In this document: one piece after another, positions 1-6,493 of the stretch
Layout: each line of letters starts with the position of its first letter
Position numbering within the stretch: position 1 is the stretch's first letter
Assembly: GCA_024641465.1 (NCBI GenBank)
Contig: JAHEDB010000041.1
Coordinates: 1 to 10,763 of the forward strand
Length of the DNA: 10,763 nt
Direction: 5' to 3'
DNA from: Chromatiales bacterium
GTDB lineage: Bacteria > Pseudomonadota > Gammaproteobacteria > UBA6429 > Thiohalophilaceae
Translations under genes and position numbers: made by a program
Notes under the pieces: generated by a model
The model's database searches: none
Seen by the model: the letters and a program-made list of their open reading frames with translations, nothing else
What the model was told of the DNA's origin: nothing

Positions 1-843
1 GAAACCGGCTCCTTTTCGCTGGCCTCGGCACAGCTGTTTCTGACCCAACCGGCGATCAGTAAACGCATCGCCGCCCTGGAGGAAGAACTGGGCACTCCGT
101 TGTTCGACCGCATCGGCCGCGGGGTCAGCCTGACCGAGGCCGGTCAGGCCCTGTTGCCCCGGGCGCGGAGTATTCTGCTGGAGGTCGAGGACAGCCGCCG
201 CGCCATCTCCAATCTGTCCGGCCATATCGGTGGCAGGCTCAGTATCGGCACCAGCCACCACATCGGCCTGCACCGGCTGCCACCGGTATTACGGCAATTC
301 AGCAAGAACTACCCGGAAGTCGAACTGGATATACACTTCATGGATTCAGAAGAGGCCTGCCGTGCCGTGGAACACGGCGACCTGGAACTCGGTATCGTGA
401 CCTTACCACTCAGTCCCGCCCCGCTGTTACACACCCGCGAGGTCTGGCCCGATCCCCTGTCCATCGTAGTCGGTAAATCCCATCCCCTGGCGAAACAGCA
501 ACAGCTCACACTGGAAACCCTCAGCCGGCACACGGCAATCCTGCCCGCTACCGGCACCTATACCCGTGAAATCCTGGAGCGGGCGATTGAACACACCAGT
601 AGTAAACTTAAAGTCGGTCTCGCGACCAATTATCTGGAGACCATCAAGATGCTGGTCAGCGTCGGCCTGGGCTGGAGTGTCCTGCCCGACAGCATGCTGA
701 GCAGGGAAATAACAAGTTTACCGGTCAGGGACATCCACCTGCACCGCACCCTGGGGATGGTCTGGCATGCCGGGCGCACCGTGACCAATGCGGCAAAGGC
801 CATGATGGAGATCGTCGAACAGATCAAGACTCAGCAGAGCTGA
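1..843 (+). CDS. LysR-type transcriptional regulator, 5' truncated
   Basis: The reading frame is open from base 1 to the TGA at 841-843, so 280 residues are visible and the start lies upstream. It opens inside the winged helix-turn-helix with the LysR signature (ETGSFSLASAQLFLTQPAIS, then a recognition helix and the wing ending in PLFDRIGRG...LTEAG). Compared with usual LysR proteins about 15-20 N-terminal residues are missing. Roughly residues 80-275 form the periplasmic-binding-protein-like effector domain, with the familiar GLGWSVLPDSML stretch near the end. A TTG at 100 should not be taken as the start because the HTH would be lost. It is a cytoplasmic DNA-binding regulator. Its effector and targets cannot be read here. 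It runs in the same direction as the downstream flavoprotein but 341 bases away, so co-transcription is doubtful. It could control that gene, or a divergent operon to the left of the window. Confidence 0.93.
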   Translation, partial: ETGSFSLASAQLFLTQPAISKRIAALEEELGTPLFDRIGRGVSLTEAGQALLPRARSILLEVEDSRRAISNLSGHIGGRLSIGTSHHIGLHRLPPVLRQFSKNYPEVELDIHFMDSEEACRAVEHGDLELGIVTLPLSPAPLLHTREVWPDPLSIVVGKSHPLAKQQQLTLETLSRHTAILPATGTYTREILERAIEHTSSKLKVGLATNYLETIKMLVSVGLGWSVLPDSMLSREITSLPVRDIHLHRTLGMVWHAGRTVTNAAKAMMEIVEQIKTQQS

Positions 844-1184
844 TTTTCACACCATATCAAACTGGTTCAAACTCCAATGTAAATTTGTTTTCCTTTCAAC
901 ATCCAATTAAATATACTTGCCCCGCCGGTAAAAATAGTCATAACAATGCACAGACGGTTTTTCCCAACAGGTGTAACAGCATTTTGATCCTTAAGTTTAT
1001 TGCGGAATAAACCACTTTAAATTTTTGGTGACGAATGTGACACGCCACATACATCAGAAAATTCATGGACAGATGATAGTCATTTTCCGGCAATTGACAC
1101 AGAAAGTTTACATTTCTGTCTTACCATCAATTGTCAATTTGATATCAGCAATTCGGGTTCACGCGTACCCGACAAGGAGCGTAT
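844..1184 (+). promoter_or_regulatory. Non-coding stretch upstream of the fused flavoprotein
   Basis: This 341-base AT-rich stretch has no credible gene; a 76-codon frame at 1025-1255 runs into the next gene out of frame and resembles nothing. No clear terminator follows the LysR gene. A perfect TTGACA lies at 1094-1099, but no good -10 box sits 16-18 bases downstream (the bases there read TGTCTT), which would fit an activator-dependent promoter. A 5-6-5 inverted repeat, ATGTG-N6-CACAT, lies at 1035-1050. A small hairpin, CGGGT/ACCCG (1154-1158 with 1167-1171), sits just before the AAGGAG ribosome site at 1174-1179. The promoter assignment is tentative. Confidence 0.4.
1092..1139. promoter_or_regulatory. 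Inverted repeat AATTGACA / TGTCAATT, possible operator
   Basis: A perfect 8-base inverted repeat has AATTGACA at 1092-1099 and TGTCAATT at 1132-1139, with 32 bases between the arms. The left arm contains the TTGACA -35-like hexamer. CAATTG occurs at both ends (1091-1096 and 1128-1133). The position 46-93 bases before the flavoprotein start suits regulator binding, but an 8-base repeat of this kind can arise by chance in AT-rich DNA. Confidence 0.25.
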
Positions 1185-3119
1185 ATGAAAATCGTTATCA
1201 TAGGCGGTGGCGCCGGTGGCGCCAGTGTTGCAGCCCGCGTTCGACGGCTGGATGAATTTGCCGAAATCATTCTAATCGACAAAAGTTCGACTATCTCCCA
1301 GGCCACCTGCGGTATCCCTTATCACGTCGGGGAGGTCATCAAGGATCGTGATCGTATGGTGGTGGTCGAGGCGGAATCCTTCGCCGAACTTCTCAATATC
1401 GAAGTCTGTACTCGTACCGAGGTACTGGATATTGAACCCCAGAAAAAACAGCTCACAGTCCTGGAACACAAGACCGGTCGCAAGAAAAAGATCGGCTATG
1501 ACAAGCTGGTGCTCTCACCCGGCTCCCATCCCATCTACCCGGATATAGCCGGGGTGGATCGACCCTCGGTGTTCACCCTCAACAACCTGGAAGAGATGGA
1601 CCGGGTTATGCAATTTGTGAATGCACATCATTGTAAAAATGCCGTAGTGATCGGTGGTGGATTTGTCGGCCTCGAAACCGCCGACAATCTTGAAGTGCGC
1701 GGCATCCGCACCAGCCTGATCGAGGCATCGCCACAGGTCATGGCGCCACTGGATCCGGAAATGGCCTCCTTCCTGCACCAGCACATTCGGTCTCACGGTG
1801 TGAATCTGTTGTTGAATAACAAGGTGACGGCCATCGAATCGGATCACGTTATGCTGGAAAGCGGTGAAAAAATACCTGCCGAGCTGGTGATCCTGGCGAT
1901 AGGTGCACGCCCCTCCGTCACGCTGGCCAACAAGGCAGGACTCAAAACCGGTCAGTTGGGGGGTGTCTGTGTTAACAGCGGCTTATTGACCTCGGCAAAT
2001 GATATCTATGCCCTCGGTGATGCCATCGAGAGCCTGGACCATATCTATCGCAACAAGGCCGTGGTGCAACTGGCCGGGCCTGCGCATAAACAGGCAGGTG
2101 TTGTGGCAACCAACCTGCTGGGAGGACATGACAGTTATCAATCCGTACAGGCGACCAGTATCGTCAAGGTATTTGATCTGACCGTCGCCACCACCGGCTA
2201 CTCGGAAAAACAACTTCGCGCACAGAATATCGTCTACCAAAAATCCTATAGCGATGTACCGGCCCATGCCTCGTTTTACCCCGAGTCCTTTCCCATTACC
2301 ATTAAGCTGCTGTTTAGCCCCAAAACCGGCACCGTGCTCGGCGCCCAGGTCGTCGGTGTGCGGGGCGTTGATAAACGCATCGATGTGATCGCCGCGGTCA
2401 TGCAATTCAAGGGCACGGTATTTGACATGGCGCAAATGGAACTGGCCTATGCCCCGCCCTATTCCTCTGCCAAGGATCCGATCAATGTTGCCGGGATGGT
2501 GGCAAGAAACATGCTGCGCGACAACTATCAGGTGGTGTACTGGGATGAAGTCGACTTTCACATCCGCGACGGCGCCCAGTTGATCGATGTGCGCAGCCCT
2601 GACGAATTTGATCTAAACCCTGTGCCGGGTTCGATCAACATACCACTGGAGAGGCTGCGCAGTTCATTAAAAGACATTCCAAAAGATCGAAAGATCATAT
2701 TTTGCTGTCAGCAGGGTAAAAAGAGTTACTTCGCATGGCGTATCCTCAGCCAGCACGGTTATCAGGAAGTCTACAGTTTGAGCGGTGGTCTCAAGCTGTA
2801 TTTTACCGCCACCCAGGAACCGCTGGCACAGCCCAGTCGCCAGGCACAACCGACGGAACAGGAAACCCGGCATGAACATGCCGCCGTTGAGGCGGCGATG
2901 ACCTTTATCGATGCCGTGGGCCTGAGTTGCCCCGGGCCTATCATGAAGATCAAAAAGGAGATTCGTACCGTGATACTGGGGAACAAGATCAAGGTCGCCG
3001 CATCCGACCCGGGGTTTGCCAATGACATTAGCGTGTGGTGCAGAAAGACCGGCAACATTCTCGAGACCTGTGATACCCGCAATGCGGTGACCACAGTGAT
3101 TATTCAGAAGGCATCGTAA
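1185..3119 (+). CDS. CoA-disulfide/persulfide reductase fused to rhodanese and TusA domains
   Basis: This 644-residue protein joins three sulfur-handling domains. Residues 1 to about 445 are a pyridine nucleotide-disulfide oxidoreductase of the CoA-disulfide/NADH persulfide reductase family. They show the FAD-binding GGGAGG at 7-12, a single active-site cysteine C42 in ATCGIPY, the NAD(P)H-binding GGGFVG at 157-162, the second FAD motif DIYALGDA at 273-280, and C-terminal tyrosines Y365 and Y422 (in YAPPY) that match the catalytic tyrosines of the family. Residues about 455-540 are a rhodanese domain with active cysteine C508 in the loop CQQGKKS, where lysine stands at the usual arginine. A Q/T/E-rich linker follows, then a TusA/SirA domain (about 572-644) with C582 in CPGP. 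The likely role is NAD(P)H-dependent reduction of CoA persulfide, polysulfide or CoA disulfide in the cytoplasm, with sulfur relayed between cysteines. The start is supported by AAGGAG at 1174-1179. The family is certain; the physiological substrate is inferred. Confidence 0.93.
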   Translation: MKIVIIGGGAGGASVAARVRRLDEFAEIILIDKSSTISQATCGIPYHVGEVIKDRDRMVVVEAESFAELLNIEVCTRTEVLDIEPQKKQLTVLEHKTGRKKKIGYDKLVLSPGSHPIYPDIAGVDRPSVFTLNNLEEMDRVMQFVNAHHCKNAVVIGGGFVGLETADNLEVRGIRTSLIEASPQVMAPLDPEMASFLHQHIRSHGVNLLLNNKVTAIESDHVMLESGEKIPAELVILAIGARPSVTLANKAGLKTGQLGGVCVNSGLLTSANDIYALGDAIESLDHIYRNKAVVQLAGPAHKQAGVVATNLLGGHDSYQSVQATSIVKVFDLTVATTGYSEKQLRAQNIVYQKSYSDVPAHASFYPESFPITIKLLFSPKTGTVLGAQVVGVRGVDKRIDVIAAVMQFKGTVFDMAQMELAYAPPYSSAKDPINVAGMVARNMLRDNYQVVYWDEVDFHIRDGAQLIDVRSPDEFDLNPVPGSINIPLERLRSSLKDIPKDRKIIFCCQQGKKSYFAWRILSQHGYQEVYSLSGGLKLYFTATQEPLAQPSRQAQPTEQETRHEHAAVEAAMTFIDAVGLSCPGPIMKIKKEIRTVILGNKIKVAASDPGFANDISVWCRKTGNILETCDTRNAVTTVIIQKAS

Positions 3120-3149
3120 TATATTTTATAGGGATGGCCGATACGGTAC

Positions 3150-3168
3150 GGGCGCGTAACGCGCGCCC
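3150..3168. terminator. GC-only hairpin between convergent genes
   Basis: GGGCGCG (3150-3156) pairs perfectly with CGCGCCC (3162-3168) around a 5-base loop; a shifted register with a 3-base loop also exists. It lies between the end of the flavoprotein (3119) and the end of the minus-strand lipoprotein gene (3173), the usual place for a shared transcription end. Neither strand has a U-run after the stem, so it is not a classical intrinsic terminator. Confidence 0.4.
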
Positions 3169-3172
3169 ATGC

Positions 3173-3598
3173 CTATTCAATCACCTGATAGGAGCGTACT
3201 TCGACGGGTGGGGAGGTGTCACTACGTTGTTGCGGCACCAGCGGCACGCGCACCTGCAGGAATTTGGTCTTGGGAACCATGATCTCACCTTTCAAGACCA
3301 GTTCCCCCTTGCCCTGATGGATGATGGCAAAGGTGCTGGTCAATGACTTGCTGCCAAAGCCGTCGCTGCGCAACACGGCCAGGGTCACCGTGCCCGCCTT
3401 TGATTCAAGTTCGTAGGCCAGCTTAACCACAACATCGATCTTCTGACCGGTTTTTAAGGGTACGTTTACCGGTGGCTGGATATCGAGGATCTTGAGCGTA
3501 TTATGGGTCTTAACCGCATCGGCCTGATGAGCATCACAGCCCACCAGCATAACGAAGACCAGACTGACCATGATTTTTATAATTTGAATTTTCCACAT
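3173..3598 (-). CDS. Small lipoprotein of unknown function, probably inner-membrane retained
   Basis: This 141-residue protein starts with a short charged end and a hydrophobic stretch leading to the lipobox MLVGC, so C21 should be lipidated by signal peptidase II. The next residue is aspartate (C21-D22), which in enterobacteria is the Lol-avoidance signal that keeps lipoproteins in the inner membrane; whether the rule holds in this organism is inference. The mature part (about 120 residues) alternates hydrophobic and polar residues in strand-like runs, such as KIDVVVKLAYEL and GELVLKGEIMV, and ends in EVRSYQVIE, which suggests a small beta-sandwich. I recognise no family. AGGAA lies about eight bases before the ATG. 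Its 3' end faces the flavoprotein gene; upstream, 150 bases away, is the YehS-like gene on the same strand, so a weak operon is possible. No functional claim beyond an envelope lipoprotein is supported. Confidence 0.75.
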   Translation of the reverse strand: MWKIQIIKIMVSLVFVMLVGCDAHQADAVKTHNTLKILDIQPPVNVPLKTGQKIDVVVKLAYELESKAGTVTLAVLRSDGFGSKSLTSTFAIIHQGKGELVLKGEIMVPKTKFLQVRVPLVPQQRSDTSPPVEVRSYQVIE

Positions 3599-3748
3599 AG
3601 TTCTATTCCTGCATCAAGCTGCCAATATTTCTTAGAGAAGTATCAGCCGATTCCGATAAATTAGCAATAATAGTTTACCGACCTGTTTTGACTCAGGTTG
3701 ATGTTGTGATCATTACGTAAAAGCCCGATCAAAATCACCAACAAAATA

Positions 3749-4207
3749 TTATGGCCGATATTTAAGCTGCACACCGCTGATAAAATTTCGCAATATCTGG
3801 TCTTTACACTCTCGGTAGTTTTTATGGCCCGGCTTGCGAAAGAATGCACTGAGTTCATGTTTACTGATACTTGAATCGACCAAGCCGAGAATTTCGAGTA
3901 TATCTTCGGCCTTCAGGTCGAGGGCAATCTTCAATTTCCTGAAAATGATATTATTGTTTATGGCCTGCTCCGGCTCGGGTTGCATCCCTTCCTTCTTGCC
4001 GCGCCGTTCGATAATCAGACCATTGAGAAACATCGCAAGTTCAGTATCACTGCACACCTGAAAAGCAGGCTCGTCTTCCTTTTTTAACCATGCCTTGATC
4101 TGTTCAAGCGTTACCGTGTGATCGGCATTGGCAAAGATGGCGATCATTTTCGAATCATTAAGGTCAAAAGTATAGCGAATACGGCGCAAAACATCGTTAT
4201 TGGTCAT
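3749..4207 (-). CDS. yehS: DUF1456 (YehS-like) protein
   Basis: This 152-residue protein matches the YehS/DUF1456 family over its whole length, including NNDVLRRIRYTFDLND at the start, the IKAWLKKEDEPAFQ and FLNGLIIERRGK stretches, INNNIIFRKLKIALDL in the middle and HKNYRECKDQILRNF near the end. The family is built of two related helical repeats of about 65-70 residues, visible here as two NN(D/I)xxRxx(R/K)xxxxL openings at about residues 3 and 85. No signal peptide or membrane segment is present, so it is cytoplasmic. Its function is unknown; I know of no established biochemical role. An in-frame GTG at 4216 would add three residues, but the ATG at 4207 has AGGTGA a few bases upstream and fits family members that begin MxxND. 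It has its own -10 box and lies beyond the guaB terminator, so it is probably transcribed alone or with the downstream lipoprotein gene. Confidence 0.92.
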   Translation of the reverse strand: MTNNDVLRRIRYTFDLNDSKMIAIFANADHTVTLEQIKAWLKKEDEPAFQVCSDTELAMFLNGLIIERRGKKEGMQPEPEQAINNNIIFRKLKIALDLKAEDILEILGLVDSSISKHELSAFFRKPGHKNYRECKDQILRNFISGVQLKYRP

Positions 4208-4225
4208 AAATATCACCTGCTGTAA

Positions 4226-4231
4226 ATTATA
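4226..4231 (-). promoter_or_regulatory. Perfect -10 box upstream of the YehS-like gene
   Basis: On the minus strand TATAAT occurs 18 bases before the ATG of the DUF1456 gene. No good -35 hexamer sits 16-18 bases upstream (the sequence there is G-rich). If used, transcription would begin near 4219 and leave a leader of only about a dozen bases containing the AGGTGA ribosome site. It lies on the far side of the guaB terminator, consistent with an independent transcript. Confidence 0.4.
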
Positions 4232-4286
4232 GCTTCATAAAACGCGCACCCACCGTGCACCGGCGAATCTGACGATGGCCAGGCCC

Positions 4287-4315
4287 AAAACAACAAGACC
4301 CGGCAAAGCCGGGTC
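4287..4315 (-). terminator. Intrinsic terminator of guaB
   Basis: Read on the minus strand, GACCCGGC and GCCGGGTC form a perfect 8-bp stem with a TTT loop (4297-4315), followed by the T-rich tail TTGTTGTTTT (4287-4296). It begins 28 bases after the guaB stop codon, so guaB appears to be the last gene of its transcript and guaA is not co-transcribed here. Confidence 0.88.
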
Positions 4316-4342
4316 CTGTTCAGGGCAAAGACTCAACAAGCA

Positions 4343-5806
4343 TTATGCCCGGTAGTTCGGCGCTTCCTTGGTAATGGTCACATCGTGCACATGCGACTCA
4401 CGCATACCGGCGCCGGTGATACGGACGAATTCCGGTTTGGTGCGCATTTCTTCGATGGTGCGGCAACCGGTATAGCCCATGCTGGAACGGATACCGCCGA
4501 GGAGTTGATGGATAACCGGGCCGAGGGGTCCTTTGAAGGGTACGCGCCCCTCGATACCTTCCGGCACCAGTTTGTCGGCCTCGCCCCCTTCCTGGAAATA
4601 ACGATCCGATGAACCGTGACGGGCGGTCATGGCCCCCATCGAACCCATGCCGCGATAGGCCTTGTAGGAACGCCCCTGGTACAGCTCGACATCACCGGGC
4701 GATTCTTCGGTACCGGCAAACATCGAGCCGATCATAATCGAGTGAGCACCGGCGACCAGCGCCTTGGACACATCACCGGAATAACGGATACCGCCATCGG
4801 CGATCACCGGAATACCGGTGCCCTTGAGGGCCTCGGCGACATTGGCCACGGCGGAGATCTGCGGTACGCCGACGCCGGACACAATACGCGTGGTGCAAAT
4901 CGAACCTGGACCGATCCCGACCTTGACGGCATCGGCGCCGGCCTTGGCCAGGGCCTTGGCGGCGGCGGCGGTGGCGATGTTGCCACCGATGACCTGTACC
5001 TCGGGAAAGTTTTTCTTCACCCAGGCAACCCGATCCAGCACGCCCTGGGAATGGCCATGGGCCGTATCGACCACGATCACATCAATACCGGCTTCGGCCA
5101 GGGCGGCAACGCGCTCATCGGTACCCGCGCCAACCCCCACGGCCGCGCCCACCCGCAAGCGGCCCTGATCGTCCTTGCAGGCATTCGGAAATTCGGAGGC
5201 CTTCTGGATATCTTTCACGGTGATCAGGCCACGCAGTTCAAACTTGTTATTGACCACCAGCACCTTCTCAATACGGAATTTATGCAGGGTGGCCTGTACC
5301 TCGTTACGGCTGGCGCCTTCCTTCACCGTCACCAGACGGTCTTTGGGAGTCATGATGCTGGACACGGGTTTGTCGATTTCGGTCACAAAACGCAGATCAC
5401 GGTTGGTGACGATCCCCACCAGTTCCGGGCCATCCACCACGGGAACACCCGAAATATTGTGCGCCCGGGTCAGTTCCATGACGGTACGTATAGAGGCATT
5501 GGGGCTGACGGTCAGCGGGTCCTTGATCACCCCGCTTTCGAATTTCTTCACCTGACGGACATGCTCGGCCTGTCCCAGGGCATCCATATTTTTGTGAATA
5601 ATCCCGATGCCCCCTTCCTGGGCCATGGCGATAGCCAAACGGGCCTCGGTAACCGTGTCCATCGCCGCCGCCAGCAGAGGTATATTCAGGGCGATACCCC
5701 GAGTCAACAGGGTCTTGAGTTCCACTTCCCTCGGCAACACATTGGAATGGGCCGGGACCAGCAAAACATCGTCAAAAGTAAGGGCTTCTTGGGCGATTCG
5801 TAACAT
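4343..5806 (-). CDS. guaB: Inosine-5'-monophosphate dehydrogenase
   Basis: GuaB oxidises IMP to XMP with NAD+, the first committed step of GMP synthesis, in the cytoplasm as a tetramer or octamer. The 487-residue protein has the usual length and order: N-terminal barrel half opening MLRIAQEALTFDDVLL, two CBS domains inserted at about 93-205, then the catalytic half with GIGPGSICTTR holding the covalent cysteine C304, the DGGIRYSGD phosphate-binding segment at 338-345, MGSMGAM at 387-393, and the mobile flap with SSDRYFQ (R402, Y403). All key residues are present. A longer in-frame reading up to 5959 exists, but family alignment fixes the start at ATG 5804-5806. No Shine-Dalgarno precedes it; the bases just upstream are a run of six C. 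guaA does not follow; a terminator does. It is divergent from the + strand lipoprotein and xseA genes, resembling the enterobacterial guaB/xseA divergence. Confidence 0.98.
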   Translation of the reverse strand: MLRIAQEALTFDDVLLVPAHSNVLPREVELKTLLTRGIALNIPLLAAAMDTVTEARLAIAMAQEGGIGIIHKNMDALGQAEHVRQVKKFESGVIKDPLTVSPNASIRTVMELTRAHNISGVPVVDGPELVGIVTNRDLRFVTEIDKPVSSIMTPKDRLVTVKEGASRNEVQATLHKFRIEKVLVVNNKFELRGLITVKDIQKASEFPNACKDDQGRLRVGAAVGVGAGTDERVAALAEAGIDVIVVDTAHGHSQGVLDRVAWVKKNFPEVQVIGGNIATAAAAKALAKAGADAVKVGIGPGSICTTRIVSGVGVPQISAVANVAEALKGTGIPVIADGGIRYSGDVSKALVAGAHSIMIGSMFAGTEESPGDVELYQGRSYKAYRGMGSMGAMTARHGSSDRYFQEGGEADKLVPEGIEGRVPFKGPLGPVIHQLLGGIRSSMGYTGCRTIEEMRTKPEFVRITGAGMRESHVHDVTITKEAPNYRA

Positions 5807-5837
5807 CGGGGGGATTCCATATGAAATAGAACGCGGA

Positions 5838-5866
5838 ATTATAGAGACTTTGGCAGGGAGGTACAA
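5838..5866 (-). promoter_or_regulatory. guaB promoter with GC-rich discriminator
   Basis: On the minus strand TTGTAC (5861-5866) and a perfect TATAAT (5838-5843) are spaced by 17 bases, 32 bases before the guaB ATG. The bases directly after the -10 box read TCCGCG, a GC-rich discriminator of the type linked to stringent (ppGpp) control of guanine nucleotide and stable RNA genes in enterobacteria. The -35 match is only partial. The predicted start near 5831 gives a leader of about 25 bases. No further element was identified in the 286 bases between guaB and the divergent lipoprotein gene beyond AT-rich sequence at 6046-6059 that could hold that gene's -10 box. Confidence 0.65.
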
Positions 5867-6092
5867 TGGCCGAAAAAGGCCAAGTATCTGGAAAACGGTG
5901 AGTTTTATCAGGCATTGCCATTCGGGTTCTAAGTCGGCATACTGTGACGCTAATTGCACGGGTAAAGGAATTGCCGGTGGATTTTAAATAAACAGGCACT
6001 GCGTAGCGGATACGAGCCAAACAGCCTGGGATTAGTTAGACACTGAATATAAATATAAACTCAAGTATGTAAATATCGATTTGGAGGAGCAC

Positions 6093-6395
6093 ATGAAAAA
6101 ATTCGTACCATTCCTTATTGCCACCGCTCTGGTTATGTCTGCCTGCGGCACCCAGCAAAAGCACACTGATAAAGATGCTGCGGCTGCCATTACAGCGGCT
6201 GTAGAGGCCAATAAACAAGCCAAAAAGGCTGAATTTGAGTGGACCACCACTGGCAAGGTCATCGAGAAGGCCGAAGCCGCCGCCAAAGAGGGTGAATTCG
6301 ACCAGGCAGTGAAGCTGGCCAACAAGGCTAAAAATGAGGCTGATATGGCCCTGGAACAGGCCAAGGCCGCTCCTAAGGCAAAATCGCGCATCTAA
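6093..6395 (+). CDS. Small alanine/lysine-rich lipoprotein, SoxXA-binding-protein-like
   Basis: This 100-residue protein has a clean lipoprotein signal peptide (MKKFVPFLIATALVMSAC, lipidated at C18, with G19 after it, so outer-membrane sorting is expected). The mature part is helical and rich in A, K and E: a first helix ending near FEW, a turn with TTTGK, then VIEKAEAAAKEGEFDQAVKL and a second helix with NKAKNEADMALEQAK. The spacing of the W, the (D/T)TGK turn and the EGxFxxA motif recalls the small lipoproteins annotated as SoxXA-binding protein (SoxK type) in sulfur-oxidising proteobacteria. That is recognition from memory, not a search, and no sox genes are in view. A generic Lpp-like envelope protein is the alternative. 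The strong ribosome site GGAGGAG (6083-6089) fixes the ATG at 6093 over an in-frame TTG at 6081. It is followed by its own terminator, so it is probably a monocistronic, well-expressed gene. Confidence 0.85.
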   Translation: MKKFVPFLIATALVMSACGTQQKHTDKDAAAAITAAVEANKQAKKAEFEWTTTGKVIEKAEAAAKEGEFDQAVKLANKAKNEADMALEQAKAAPKAKSRI

Positions 6396-6418
6396 GCGAC
6401 TGTCTTGCTAGAATCAAG

Positions 6419-6444
6419 AAGCCGGGGTGACCCGGCTTTTTTTT
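6419..6444 (+). terminator. Intrinsic terminator of the small lipoprotein gene
   Basis: AAGCCGGG (6419-6426), the loop GTGA and CCCGGCTT (6431-6438) form a perfect stem, with eight consecutive T at 6437-6444. It lies 23 bases after the lipoprotein stop. It separates that gene from xseA, which must then have its own start signal in the 49 bases that follow; I see only a weak TAGCAT -10 candidate at 6476-6481. Confidence 0.95.
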
Positions 6445-6493
6445 CGGCCCACTTCTGGGTGGGGCTTAACACTAGTAGCATTGGCCAACGCAC

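Noticed and set aside
1035..1050. ATGTG-N6-CACAT as a CRP/FNR-type site
   Set aside because: The half-sites do not match TGTGA-N6-TCACA or TTGAT-N4-ATCAA in register; kept only as a described inverted repeat.
1025..1255. A 76-codon frame in the gap before the flavoprotein
   Set aside because: It runs out of frame into the real gene, ends in Arg/Trp-rich shadow sequence and has no ribosome site.
1983..2561. A 192-codon open frame on the minus strand inside the fused reductase
   Set aside because: The + strand protein is intact and conserved here; the antisense product is His-rich shadow sequence without recognisable motifs.
3661..3858. A 65-codon minus-strand frame overlapping the end of the DUF1456 gene
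   Set aside because: It is an alternative frame of the DUF1456 gene and the AT-rich intergenic DNA, with no motif or start signal.
4616..5803. A 395-codon open frame on the + strand, antisense to guaB
   Set aside because: It mirrors guaB codon structure, is rich in H, G, D and T as expected for an antisense shadow in GC-rich DNA, resembles no family and starts without a ribosome site.
5807..5959. A 51-residue N-terminal extension of GuaB
   Set aside because: The family starts at MLRIAQEALTFDD, and the extension would include the -35/-10 promoter elements within coding sequence.
6445..6465. An imperfect GCCCAC...GTGGGGC hairpin before xseA as a regulatory element
   Set aside because: The stem needs a bulge and sits right after a strong terminator; no further evidence.
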